From positions 1 through 64,000 of the forward strand of contig NZ_RQIT01000022.1 in the NCBI RefSeq assembly GCF_003837805.1: 64,000 nt of DNA. Reading direction: 5' to 3'. The notes beneath the pieces were generated by a model. It had not been told where the DNA came from. It saw nothing but the letters and a program-made list of their open reading frames with translations, and made no database searches. Position numbers and translations under genes: made by a program. The stretch comes from Bradyrhizobium sp. RP6. GTDB taxonomy: Bacteria; Pseudomonadota; Alphaproteobacteria; Rhizobiales; Xanthobacteraceae. Of this stretch, positions 45,945-53,828 are shown piece after piece. The first letter of the stretch is position 1. Every line of letters begins with the position of its first letter.

Positions 45945-47042
45945 CTAGTTGGTGCTGGCAGGCGGTATTTCCGCAGGTGCCTTCACCTGGGTCATCAGAT
46001 CGTCGTTCCACTTGCCTTCGACCTTGAAGTGCGCGGTGGCGCCGAGGTCTGCGGCCTCGATCAGATTATGCGTGACATAGGCGTAGATGCCGGGCTGCTG
46101 GAATTTGTACAGCGCAGCTCCCGCCGACCCGCCGCGGATGAACCAGGTCTCGAGCCCGACCTCCGGTGCATTGCCGAACTTGCCGGTCTCCCAGACATAA
46201 TCGCCGTGGCCGCCGATCAGATGCGGACGGCTGTCGCGATTGGCCTGCGAATGTATGATCAGCACGTTCTCGCCGACCTTGGCGGTGAGCGCATTCTTCC
46301 CGGTGAGCGCGCCGACCTTCCCGTTGAACACGACATGTGTGGGGATCAGCTTCTTCATCACCTCTTCGGTCTCGGTGAAGGCTTCGCCCGGCGAATCGTA
46401 GGACTTGAAATTGCCATTCTCGTCGCGCGGCACGTACATGTCCTGCTCGCCGATATAGTAGACCTTGTCGTATTTCAGAGCATGACCCTTGCCGTCGTTG
46501 AGGCCTTCACGCGGCAGCACCATCACGGCACCGTTCATGCCGGAGACGACGTGCCAGGGGATCATCGGGCCACCCGGTGCGCAGTGATAGACGAACACGC
46601 CGGTCTTGGTCGCCTTCCAGCGCAGCACGACCTGTTCGCCGGGGTTGATGAGCGTGAGTTCGCCGCCACCGAGCGCGCCGGTCGCGGAATGGAAGTCGAT
46701 ATTGTGCGGCATGGTGTTGGTCGCGGGATTGACCAGCGTCAGCTCGACATAGTCACCCTCGTGCACGACCATGAGCGGTCCCGGCATCGAGCCGTTGAAC
46801 GTCATCGCCTGGAAGTTGGTGCCCTTGTCGTCGATGACGACCTTCTTTTCCTCGATCGTCATCTTGAACTCGATGATCTTGGGGCCCTGCGTCGTGGCCT
46901 GTTCGTGCGCGTGCACGAAGGGCGGAGCGACCAGCTCTACCTTCTGACGCGGCAGCTTGAGATCGCTGGCGGCGAAAGCGGGGGTCGCCAGCATCAAGGC
47001 GGTCGCGGCGGCGCTGATCAATGCGGCTCTGCGGGTGAACAT
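45945..47042 (-). CDS. nirK: Copper-containing nitrite reductase
   Basis: 365 residues with a Tat-like or Sec leader (TRRAALISAAATALMLATPAFA in part). All metal ligands are present. Type 1 copper: H113 (MPHN), C154 (YHC), H164 (PWH), M169 (GMNG). Type 2 copper: H118 (NIDFH), H153, H325 (VTHNL). Catalytic residues are D116 and H274 (RPHLIGGHGDYVW). It reduces nitrite to NO in the periplasm, accepting electrons from a cytochrome c or cupredoxin. ATG 47042 has AAGG at 9 bases; an in-frame ATG at 47051 is an alternative. A FixK/NnrR box lies 70 bases upstream. Confidence 0.97.
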   Translation of the reverse strand: MFTRRAALISAAATALMLATPAFAASDLKLPRQKVELVAPPFVHAHEQATTQGPKIIEFKMTIEEKKVVIDDKGTNFQAMTFNGSMPGPLMVVHEGDYVELTLVNPATNTMPHNIDFHSATGALGGGELTLINPGEQVVLRWKATKTGVFVYHCAPGGPMIPWHVVSGMNGAVMVLPREGLNDGKGHALKYDKVYYIGEQDMYVPRDENGNFKSYDSPGEAFTETEEVMKKLIPTHVVFNGKVGALTGKNALTAKVGENVLIIHSQANRDSRPHLIGGHGDYVWETGKFGNAPEVGLETWFIRGGSAGAALYKFQQPGIYAYVTHNLIEAADLGATAHFKVEGKWNDDLMTQVKAPAEIPPASTN

Positions 47043-47111
47043 CGGAAGCATCCTTCATCTGAAAAGGTTTTGATGACGGATTGCAGTGTGCGCCGATCGC
47101 GGCAAGCGTGT

Positions 47112-47125
47112 TTGCGCTGCAACAA
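47112..47125. promoter_or_regulatory. FixK2/NnrR-type box before nirK
   Basis: TTGCGCTGCAACAA (complement TTGTTGCAGCGCAA) has the TTG-N8-CAA layout of Crp/Fnr-family sites. I recall the same sequence being reported for the B. japonicum nirK promoter. It is centred about 76 bases before the chosen nirK start. The left half is perfect; the right half departs from the consensus GCGCAA. Confidence 0.75.
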
Positions 47126-47229
47126 GCTTCCGCTGCATTCACCTCTGCAACAGTACTTAGGTGCTTCATCAGAGCAGCGATTGATGACGCCACTTCGATC
47201 CGTCCGAGGCATATTGGGATGTCGAGGCC

Positions 47230-47478
47230 GAGGGATCAGTGGCCCGATAGCGGCGCTGACATTCTGACACGGCACTGCTCGTCGACAGCGCCGACGTGCT
47301 CGGCCTCTGCGGTGGCCGGCGCCACGCGATGCTCGGGATGGCGAGCGTGACCGCAGCCGCATCGGCGCTCAGCGGCAACTCGTTCGCATCTTCAAGCTGG
47401 ATAGCGATCTCGCGTGCCGGCGTGGACGTTGGCCCCGGCAAGGCAGATCAGGACAACTGCGCCGGCACATGCGCGCAT
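47230..47478 (-). pseudogene. Possible decayed secreted-protein gene (CpaC N-domain-like)
   Basis: From ATG 47478 the frame begins with a good signal peptide, MRACAGAVVLICLAGANVHA, and stops at 47392. One base over, the sense continues as REIAIQLEDANELPLSADAA, AVTLAIPSIA, which resembles the N-terminal domain of pilus-assembly protein CpaC (IAIQL-DEAN-LRLP-x-AA). Further on the pattern is lost. A broken remnant is the simplest reading, but coincidence cannot be excluded. The rest of 47043-47518 contains only the nirK control region. Confidence 0.35.
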
Positions 47479-47518
47479 GGATAATATCTCGATCGAGGCC
47501 TTCGCGAAGGGGTGGTGG

Positions 47519-47719
47519 CTAGAGGAGAGATATGGCAAGCGCGACCGTCCCCCAGATCGCCAGCGACAACACGACGAAGACGGCGATTGCTGCGGCCAGG
47601 GCGCGCACCATTCCGACGGAGGCTGGTGCGGCCGGGGTCGGCCGGAAGTCGTCGAAACGTGGGATATGGCCGCGGACATCGAGCAGGGAGAGAATGAGTT
47701 CGAGTGCAAGAAGTCTCAT
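47519..47719 (-). CDS. Small C-terminally anchored membrane protein (unknown)
   Basis: 66 residues: MRLLALELILSLLDVRGHIP, RFDDFRPTPAAPASVGMVRA, then a membrane helix LAAAIAVFVVLSLAIWGTVA and LAISLL. GGAG stands 8 bases before the ATG. It is divergent from hemN, sharing an intergenic region of 165 bases with a perfect FixK/NnrR box, so it is probably induced with the denitrification and low-oxygen genes. No family is recognised. A longer start at 47758 is possible but has a weaker site. Confidence 0.65.
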   Translation of the reverse strand: MRLLALELILSLLDVRGHIPRFDDFRPTPAAPASVGMVRALAAAIAVFVVLSLAIWGTVALAISLL

Positions 47720-47781
47720 GGCAACGCTCCGAATGGCCACGCGAATTGTTGTCATCATGGCTGGGAACCGGGCGCCGCGCT

Positions 47782-47795
47782 TTGCGCGAGCGCAA
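47782..47795. promoter_or_regulatory. Perfect FixK2/NnrR box between hemN and a small membrane-protein gene
   Basis: TTGCGCGAGCGCAA is an exact palindrome in both half-sites (TTGCG/CGCAA). Its centre is 96 bases before the hemN ATG and about 69 bases before the divergent small gene. A weaker half-site CGCAA follows at 47861-47865, closer to hemN. Confidence 0.8.
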
Positions 47796-47884
47796 AGTCG
47801 TTGCCTCGCATCCGGGCTAATTGAACCTACTCCGTGATTTGCCGTGATGCCTGCGCGCGGCGCAAATTTACCAATGGGTAAGAT

Positions 47885-49237
47885 ATGAGAACTGATCTTG
47901 CGGCAGTCTACGGCGAGGAACGTCTGCCACGCTACACGAGCTATCCGACCGCCCCGCACTTTACGCCCGCGATCGGTCCAGACACGTATGCTCGGTGGCT
48001 GGCGGAACTGCCGGCGGGCGCCAGCGCGTCACTTTATCTGCACGTGCCGTTCTGCCGAGAGATGTGCTGGTACTGTGGTTGCCATACCCAGATCGTCCGC
48101 CGCGACGATCTCATCGCCGGCTATCAGCGGACGCTGCGCGGCGAGATCGCGCTAGCTGCCGAAACCATCGGCCGTCGGATCAAGGTCGAGCACATCCACT
48201 TCGGTGGCGGTACGCCGACGATCATGGCGCCGGAGGCTTTTGCCGACTTGATGGCGACGATGCGCCAGAAGTTCTTCGTGCTGCCTTCGGCCGAAATCGC
48301 GGTGGAGATCGATCCCCGCACACTGATCGCGGACATGGTCGAGGCCATGCGGCTCTCCGGCGTCAACCGCGCGAGCCTTGGCGTGCAGAGCTTCGATCCC
48401 GTGGTGCAGCGGGCGATCAACCGCGTGCAGAGTTTCGAGCAGACGGCTTCCGTGGTCGGCATGCTCCGCGGCGCGGGCATCGAGGGAATCAATTTCGACC
48501 TGATCTACGGCTTGCCGCACCAGACTGTCGCCTCGTGCCTGGACACAGTGCGGCGCAGCCTCGCGCTCGCGCCCAGCCGGTTCTCGGTGTTCGGCTATGC
48601 TCACGTGCCTGACTTCAAGAAGCACCAGCGCATGATCAACGAGGCCGTGCTGCCCGACGGCCTTGCGCGCCACGACCAGGCCTGCGCGATCGCCAATGCC
48701 CTGAAGGAGGCCGGTTACGTGCAGATCGGACTCGATCATTTCGCGCGGCCCGACGATTCCATGGCGGTGGCGTTCGAGGAGCGAACGCTGCGGCGCAATT
48801 TTCAAGGCTACACCACCGACAAGAGTGAAGTCCTGCTCGGCTTCGGCGCGAGCGCGATCGGACATCTGCCGCAGGGCTATGTCCAGAACGAGGTGCAGAT
48901 CGGCGCCTATGCGCAGAGCATCGCCGCCGGCCGCTTCGCCACCGCGAAGGGCTATGGGCTCACCGGCGACGACCGGTTGCGCGCCGACATCATCGAGCGC
49001 ATCATGTGCGAGTTCGGTGCCGATCTCGGCGACATCTGCGCCCGTCATGGCGCAGAGGCAGGCGCGATGCTGAAATCGGCGGCGCGTCTGAAGCCGCTGA
49101 TCTCCGACGGCGTCGTGCGGTTGGAAGGCGATCGGCTCGCGGTCGCCAAGGATTCGCGCTTCCTGGTCCGCAGCGTCGCCGCCGCATTCGATGCGCATCT
49201 GGATCCCGGGAAGCAATTGCATAGCAGGGCGGTGTAA
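47885..49237 (+). CDS. hemN: Oxygen-independent coproporphyrinogen III oxidase
   Basis: 450 residues. Radical-SAM enzyme: CREMCWYCGC gives the cluster cysteines C57, C61 and C64, plus C66 typical of HemN. GGGTP, then RASLGVQSFDPVVQRAINR and YGLPHQT are further HemN signatures, and the N-terminal YTSYPTAPHF is present. It decarboxylates coproporphyrinogen III without oxygen, needed for heme when oxygen is scarce. B. japonicum has two hemN genes; the setting beside nirK and the FixK-type box suit the FixK2-controlled one (hemN2). Confidence 0.95.
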   Translation: MRTDLAAVYGEERLPRYTSYPTAPHFTPAIGPDTYARWLAELPAGASASLYLHVPFCREMCWYCGCHTQIVRRDDLIAGYQRTLRGEIALAAETIGRRIKVEHIHFGGGTPTIMAPEAFADLMATMRQKFFVLPSAEIAVEIDPRTLIADMVEAMRLSGVNRASLGVQSFDPVVQRAINRVQSFEQTASVVGMLRGAGIEGINFDLIYGLPHQTVASCLDTVRRSLALAPSRFSVFGYAHVPDFKKHQRMINEAVLPDGLARHDQACAIANALKEAGYVQIGLDHFARPDDSMAVAFEERTLRRNFQGYTTDKSEVLLGFGASAIGHLPQGYVQNEVQIGAYAQSIAAGRFATAKGYGLTGDDRLRADIIERIMCEFGADLGDICARHGAEAGAMLKSAARLKPLISDGVVRLEGDRLAVAKDSRFLVRSVAAAFDAHLDPGKQLHSRAV

Positions 49238-49248
49238 GATCCACCTCC

Positions 49249-49374
49249 CGTCATTCGGGGCGCGCCTCTTTGGCGCGACCCCGGAGTCCATTGTTCCACG
49301 TCATCCGCAGCACGATGGATTTTCAGATGCGCAGTTCCGCATCATAGTTCGCGCTGCGCCCGCCCCGGAATGAC
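49249..49374. repeat. Intergenic palindromic repeat, family A, copy 3
   Basis: Ends CGTCATTCGGGG and CCCCGGAATGAC match copies at 1025-1122 and 34906-35006; the inside differs. It begins 12 bases after the hemN stop and may serve as its terminator. Confidence 0.75.
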
Positions 49375-49382
49375 CAGCCAGC

Positions 49383-49396
49383 TTGCGCTTGAACAA
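49383..49396. promoter_or_regulatory. FixK2/NnrR-type box before the DUF1858 gene
   Basis: TTGCGCTTGAACAA differs from the nirK box (TTGCGCTGCAACAA) only at the two central bases. It keeps the TTG-N8-CAA layout and the same imperfect right half. It is centred 55 bases before the ATG of the downstream gene. Confidence 0.65.
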
Positions 49397-49444
49397 AGAG
49401 GCTTCCGCTCGCTTCGCTATCGTCAATTCGGAACGGAGTTGTCC

Positions 49445-49642
49445 ATGCCCTTCGGATCCGAAGATCTGGTCGACGACATCATGCGCACGGCGCCGCATAC
49501 GATCCGCGTGTTTCTCGCCTTCAGGATGGCCTGCGTCGGCTGCCCGATCGCGACCTTCCACACCGTGGATGATGCCTGCCGCGAACATGGCATCGACCGC
49601 GACAGATTCCTCGCTGCCTTGAGCGATTGCGTGCCTGCGTGA
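49445..49642 (+). CDS. DUF1858 redox-disulfide domain protein
   Basis: 65 residues: MPFGSEDLVDDIMRTAPHTI, RVFLAFRMACVGCPIATFHT, VDDACREHGIDRDRFLAALS, DCVPA. The CVGC pair with the following Pro-Ile is the mark of the DUF1858 'hybrid-cluster-protein-associated' disulfide domain, often found near nitrosative-stress genes. GGAG lies 6 bases before the ATG. Location between hemN and nnrR, with a box like that of nirK, suggests a role during denitrification; the reaction is unknown. Confidence 0.85.
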   Translation: MPFGSEDLVDDIMRTAPHTIRVFLAFRMACVGCPIATFHTVDDACREHGIDRDRFLAALSDCVPA

Positions 49643-49682
49643 AACGGTCTGAAATCGCGCGGGCGCGCGGATTCCCGGAGGA

Positions 49683-49738
49683 GGGACGCTTTCGCCGTAA
49701 GCGGAGGCGCCCCTCATCCCTGTGAGCGGAGGCGTCCC
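49683..49738. terminator. Imperfect stem-loop between converging genes
   Basis: GGGACGC at 49683 pairs with GCGTCCC at 49732, and GCGGAGGCG occurs twice inside. It lies between the ends of the DUF1858 gene and nnrR, where a bidirectional terminator would be expected. Confidence 0.4.
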
Positions 49739-49749
49739 GGCGTCGGTTC

Positions 49750-50460
49750 TCACGCCGCGCCGTTGTCGGCGTTCCGCTCGGCCAACACGACGATCTTGTG
49801 CGGCTCTCGCAGGATGATGCGCTGGCGGCCGCTCTCGACGAGGCCCTGGCTCTCCCAGCCGCTCAGGATGCGGCTGACGGTGTGCAGCGTGGTGCCGGTC
49901 ATCTGCGCGATATCCTGCCGGCCGATCGGGAAGTCGATCTCGATGCCGTGGTCGAGCTTCTTGCCGGACTGCTTGGCGAGGCGCAGCAGCGCGTGCGCGA
50001 TGCGTTGCTCGACCTGCTGGGTCGACATTTCCAGGATGCGGGTGTGGCTCTCCTGAAGCCGGGTGCCGACGGTCTGGAGCGTGTTGGCGGCGAGCGCCGG
50101 AAACCGCTCGACCAACCGCGGCCAGGCCGAGGTCGGCCAGACCAGCACCACGCTGTCATCGACCGCCATCGCCGTCGCCGGATAGCGCGCGGCTCCGATC
50201 GCCATCGCGAGCCCGAATGTTTCGCCGGGCGCGACATAGCGTACCACGATCTGCTCACCGGTCGGCGTGGTCTTGGCCGCGCGAACATGGCCGTGCAACA
50301 GCAGGAAGAAGGACTGCGCGTCGGCCCCCTGCTCGAAGATGGCACTGTTCCTGGGAAAACGGGCCGAGCGGGCCTCACGCAGGATCTCGTCCAGAGCTTC
50401 CGGCGTCACCCCCGCAAACAGCGGCAAATGCGCAACCAGCGATGTGTCGACTTTGGCCAT
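49750..50460 (-). CDS. nnrR: Crp/Fnr-family regulator NnrR
   Basis: 236 residues. Cyclic-nucleotide-binding fold (FEQGADAQSFFLLLHGHVRA, GETFGLAMAIG) and a C-terminal helix-turn-helix (GRQDIAQMTGTTLHTVSRIL, SGWESQGLV) with the E/S-x-x-S-R recognition helix of the FNR class. There is no cysteine in the protein, so an FNR iron-sulfur cluster is impossible; this fits the NO-responsive NnrR/DNR group. The adjacent nnrS and the boxes across the island support the name. It shares a 129-base promoter region with nnrS holding a perfect box, so it may regulate itself. Confidence 0.9.
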   Translation of the reverse strand: MAKVDTSLVAHLPLFAGVTPEALDEILREARSARFPRNSAIFEQGADAQSFFLLLHGHVRAAKTTPTGEQIVVRYVAPGETFGLAMAIGAARYPATAMAVDDSVVLVWPTSAWPRLVERFPALAANTLQTVGTRLQESHTRILEMSTQQVEQRIAHALLRLAKQSGKKLDHGIEIDFPIGRQDIAQMTGTTLHTVSRILSGWESQGLVESGRQRIILREPHKIVVLAERNADNGAA

Positions 50461-50512
50461 TCTGCCTCCTTGGCGCTCAGGAGTGTGATGGCACCTGCAA
50501 TCGTTCTGGTGT

Positions 50513-50526
50513 TTGCGGTAGCGCAA
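50513..50526. promoter_or_regulatory. Perfect FixK2/NnrR box between nnrR and nnrS
   Basis: TTGCGGTAGCGCAA has both half-sites TTGCG/CGCAA intact. It is centred about 70 bases before the nnrS ATG and 59 bases before the nnrR ATG, so one site can serve both genes. Confidence 0.82.
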
Positions 50527-50589
50527 AACGGGCCGGCAGAGTGGCGGTATTTTTCCAGACGACGATATGAATTCATTGGAGTGGATGCC

Positions 50590-51801
50590 ATGGCTGGCGC
50601 CCGATCCCGTAACTTTGCGGGCTGGCCGTTGTTTGCGAACAGCTTTCGGCCTTTTTTCCTGCTTGCCGCGATCCAGGCTGCACTGTCGATCCTGGTCTGG
50701 CTGCCGATGTTTCATGGCGAATTGTCCGTGAGTTCCGCATTCGCGCCGCGCGACTGGCACGTCCACGAGATGCTCTATGGCTTCCTGCCGGCCGTCATCA
50801 CCGGGTTCCTGTTCACGGCCATCCCGAACTGGACGGGGCGGCTGCCGATCCAGGGCAGGCCGCTGGGGGTGCTGCTGATGGTCTGGCTTGCCGGGCGCAT
50901 CGTGGTGACCGTGTCGGCCAATATCGGCTGGGCATTTGCGCTGATCGTCGATGCCGCCTTCCTGGCATTGGTCGTCGCCGCCGCGACGCGCGAGATCATC
51001 GCAGGCGGCAATTGGCGCAACCTGCCCGTGGTGGGGCTGGTGTTCGCTCTGCTCGCCGGCAACATCGCCTTTCATGTCGAAGCGCACGACCAGGGCGCCG
51101 CCGATGTCAGCATTCGCGTCGGCATCAGCGTGGTCATTCTGCTGATTGCGTTGATCGGCGGCCGCATCATTCCGAGCTTCACCCGCAACTGGCTGGTCAA
51201 ATTCAATCCCGGTCGTCTGCCCGTGCCGTTCGGACGCTTCGATGGCGCGGTGATCGGATGCAGCGCGCTCGCGCTCGTCCCATGGATCCTGGCGCCGTCG
51301 AATGCCGTCACCGGTGTTCTGATGGCACTTGTCGGCGGGCTGCACTTGCTGCGGCTTGCGCGCTGGGCCGGCGATCGCACCTTCCGCGAGCGGCTGCTCG
51401 TGATCCTGCATGTCGGCTACGTCTTCGTGCCGTTCGGTTTCATCCTGCATGCCCTGGCGGTTCTTGGTGTGCTGCCGCCAAGCGCCGGTATCCACGCCTG
51501 GATGGCGGGGGCGGCGGGAACCATGACGCTCGCGGTGATGACCCGCGCGAGCCTCGGCCACACCGGACAGGCGTTGACGGCTTCGCCGGCGATCCAGGGG
51601 ATCTATGCTGCGATCGTGATCGCGGCCCTGGCCCGGATCGCTGCCGTCGTGTCCCCAGCGCATGGCGATGTTTTGTTGCATATCGCCGCCTGCGGCTGGA
51701 TCGTCGCTTTCCTCGGATTTGCCATCGCGTTCGGCCCGCTGCTCGCCGGCAGCCGGTGGCGTGCCCTCGCCACGATGGGCGTGCCCGCACCCGCACGCTG
51801 A
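50590..51801 (+). CDS. nnrS: NnrS family heme- and copper-containing membrane protein
   Basis: 403 residues with about twelve membrane helices. NnrS signatures are NSFRPFFLLAA, DWHVHEMLYGFLPAVITGFLFTAIPNWTGRLP (in part), LIGGRIIPSFTRNWL and AVMTRASLGHTGQAL, with His residues able to bind heme or copper. NnrS protects cells against nitrosative stress during denitrification. The ATG at 50590 has GGAG 8 bases upstream; GTG 50581 is an alternative. Confidence 0.93.
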   Translation: MAGARSRNFAGWPLFANSFRPFFLLAAIQAALSILVWLPMFHGELSVSSAFAPRDWHVHEMLYGFLPAVITGFLFTAIPNWTGRLPIQGRPLGVLLMVWLAGRIVVTVSANIGWAFALIVDAAFLALVVAAATREIIAGGNWRNLPVVGLVFALLAGNIAFHVEAHDQGAADVSIRVGISVVILLIALIGGRIIPSFTRNWLVKFNPGRLPVPFGRFDGAVIGCSALALVPWILAPSNAVTGVLMALVGGLHLLRLARWAGDRTFRERLLVILHVGYVFVPFGFILHALAVLGVLPPSAGIHAWMAGAAGTMTLAVMTRASLGHTGQALTASPAIQGIYAAIVIAALARIAAVVSPAHGDVLLHIAACGWIVAFLGFAIAFGPLLAGSRWRALATMGVPAPAR

Positions 51802-51803
51802 AC

Positions 51804-52835
51804 TCAAGCTGCAGACGCCGTGGGCGGTGCCGTCGCGGGCCGGACGCCCTTGCGCCACTCGGTGATGGTGCAGCCGAACCGGCTGCGGAACCAGCGCGCC
51901 ATCGCGCTCTGCGCGGAAAAGCCAAGCTGCATTGCGATGTCAGTCAGCCGCCGGCCGGGAGCATCGATCAGCTGGATCACGAGATCGGCGCGTCGTGCGT
52001 CCAGGATGACCGAGAAGCTGGTGCCCGATGCAGCGAGGCGGCGGTGGATGGTGCGGCGGGTGCAGGCGAGATGCTCCGCGACGCGCTCGACCGTGCAGTC
52101 GCCGCCGCCGGCAAGAAGGAAACGTACGACCTCGTCGACCTTCTGCTCCCAGCTGGCGGGCCGTGTTTCGATCGTTTCGATCCGCTTGCGCAGATAGCTC
52201 GCGATCAGCGGATGCGCGCTCGGGATCCGGCGTTCCATGTCGTGCGCCGACAACACGATCGCGTCATCCTTCGCGTTGAAGATCACGCGGCAGCCGAAGA
52301 ATTCGCGATAGCGCTTGCGATCGTGCGGTGGCGGGTAATGCAGGTGCACCTCCTGCGGTCGCCAGTCATGCCCGAACAGCGACTGGATGATGCGGTGGAC
52401 GCTGCCGAGCGCCACGTCGATCGACTGCCGCGACGCGCTCGGCTTCCGGCCGCGCAGATGCATGGTGATGGTCACGGCCTGCTTGCCGCGCGCGACGTCG
52501 AGCCGCATGCCATCGTGATGGATATGGATGAAGCGCGAGAATGCATCGATTGCCTCACCGACGGTCGCCTGTTCGCGCACGATGAGGCCGACCGTGCCGA
52601 AATTGGTCAGGCCGCCGCGCTCGGCGAGGCGCAAGCCGAAATCTTCGGCGCCGGACGCCTCCGCGGATGATTCGAGCAGACGCCGCAGGCCGGCGACGGC
52701 AATGGGCGTATCGGGCTTGTCGAGGCAGGCCGGCGGCAGCCGGGCCTTGCGCATCATCTGCCTGGGGTCGAGCCCGACCGACCGGGCGACCTCCGGATAA
52801 TAAGTCAGGCTCGAGCTGCGAATGAGGTCGGTCAT
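51804..52835 (-). CDS. AraC-family transcriptional regulator
   Basis: 343 residues. The N-terminal half (SSSLTYYPEVARSVGLDPRQ, AEDFGLRLAERGGLTNFGTV) is the arabinose-binding-like domain of the OruR/ArgR-type regulators. The last 95 residues are the double helix-turn-helix (VERVAEHLACTRRTIHRRLA, then LTDIAMQLGFSAQSAMARWF and RSRFGCTITEWRK). It ends 2 bases before the nnrS stop on the opposite strand, so the two genes converge. Target genes are unknown. Confidence 0.9.
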   Translation of the reverse strand: MTDLIRSSSLTYYPEVARSVGLDPRQMMRKARLPPACLDKPDTPIAVAGLRRLLESSAEASGAEDFGLRLAERGGLTNFGTVGLIVREQATVGEAIDAFSRFIHIHHDGMRLDVARGKQAVTITMHLRGRKPSASRQSIDVALGSVHRIIQSLFGHDWRPQEVHLHYPPPHDRKRYREFFGCRVIFNAKDDAIVLSAHDMERRIPSAHPLIASYLRKRIETIETRPASWEQKVDEVVRFLLAGGGDCTVERVAEHLACTRRTIHRRLAASGTSFSVILDARRADLVIQLIDAPGRRLTDIAMQLGFSAQSAMARWFRSRFGCTITEWRKGVRPATAPPTASAA

Positions 52836-53038
52836 GCGAACCGGTCCTGCCAGCTGTTCCGCAGATGTCCCGAAATGTAAATTTTCTGTCCCGGTCAGTC
52901 AAATCCAGGAACCGCGGGGAACATACATAGGGGAAACCGAAGCACGCGCGTGAATGCCGTGCTCACGACGGCGCGGCAGCGCGATGGAGCCCGCTACCGT
53001 CTCAGGCCCTTTGACCAAGACATTGCTGGATCGGGATC

Positions 53039-53659
53039 ATGCCGGGAAACATGCTTTCCAAGGGTGAGATATTCGTCATCGACACCGACGCTGCCTCTCG
53101 CGAGCAACTTTTGACTGCGCTCCGACAGAATGCCTATGAGGTGATCTGTTTCGCCGACGGTGCATCTCTCTTGTCCGCCGCAAAGGCGCGGATGCCGGCT
53201 TGCGTGCTGCTCGAGTTGCCGCCTGATCGATCCGGCCTTGAGGTGCTCAAGCGGCTGCGCGGGGAGAACTGCATGGCGCCCGTGCTGGTGACGTCGGCGA
53301 ACGGTAGCATCGCCATGGCGGTCGACGCCATCAAGAGCGGCGCGGCCGACTTCATCGAAAAGCCGTTCCGCACCCACGACATCGTCGGCCGAATCGATTC
53401 CGCCATCGACGAATTCGCGCAACCCGGCGCGAGCCGGCAACGCTGGCTGACAGGCTGCGAGCCCCTGACCGCGCGCGAGGGCGACGTGCTCGAGCATCTC
53501 GCCGCCGGCCTCACCAACAAGGAGATCGCCCGGCGGATGCATCTGAGCGCGCGGACGGTCGAGGGCTACCGCGCCAGCATCCTGAGGAAAGCCGGTGCCC
53601 GCAACGTGACCGACCTGCTCCGGCGCATCTTTAGCCAAGGTTCGCCCACGCAGGTCTGA
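53039..53659 (+). CDS. FixJ/LuxR-type response regulator with Glu in place of the phosphoacceptor Asp
   Basis: 206 residues. The receiver (1-125) keeps a switch Thr/Ser region (VTSA) and the conserved Lys (IEKPF), but the acceptor position is E59 in CVLLELPPDRSGLEV where FixJ-type proteins have LLDLxMP. The acidic pocket is D15/D17 (VIDTD). The LuxR-type helix-turn-helix is complete (LTAREGDVLEHLAAGLTNKE, IARRMHLSARTVEGYRASIL). It may therefore work without phosphorylation or mimic the active state; this is inference. No kinase is adjacent. Confidence 0.9.
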   Translation: MPGNMLSKGEIFVIDTDAASREQLLTALRQNAYEVICFADGASLLSAAKARMPACVLLELPPDRSGLEVLKRLRGENCMAPVLVTSANGSIAMAVDAIKSGAADFIEKPFRTHDIVGRIDSAIDEFAQPGASRQRWLTGCEPLTAREGDVLEHLAAGLTNKEIARRMHLSARTVEGYRASILRKAGARNVTDLLRRIFSQGSPTQV

Positions 53660-53828
53660 GGCTGCGCCGCGGCCGATCTCCGTTCCGCGGTCATGCTGCC
53701 GCCGCGGCAGCGCCCCAAGCAAACCGCAATCGAACCAGTTCCTTCCCCGCCGCGTCTCATCACGATGGCGAGGCATTTCATCGCGCGCGTCCGGCTGGCG
53801 GCGCGGCGATACCGGCAGGAGGGACTTT

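Noticed and set aside
47296..47484. A 62-codon plus-strand open frame near nirK
   Set aside because: No ribosome site and no sensible composition; the opposite strand explains the region better.
47851..47865. A second FixK-type site close to hemN (CTGCGCGCGGCGCAA)
   Set aside because: It has a good right half (GCGCAA) but lacks TTG at the proper distance, so it is mentioned only as a half-site.
49750..51858. A single 702-codon minus-strand open frame spanning nnrR and the nnrS region
   Set aside because: Only the part below 50460 reads as a Crp/Fnr protein; above it the frame is antisense to nnrS, a clear membrane protein.
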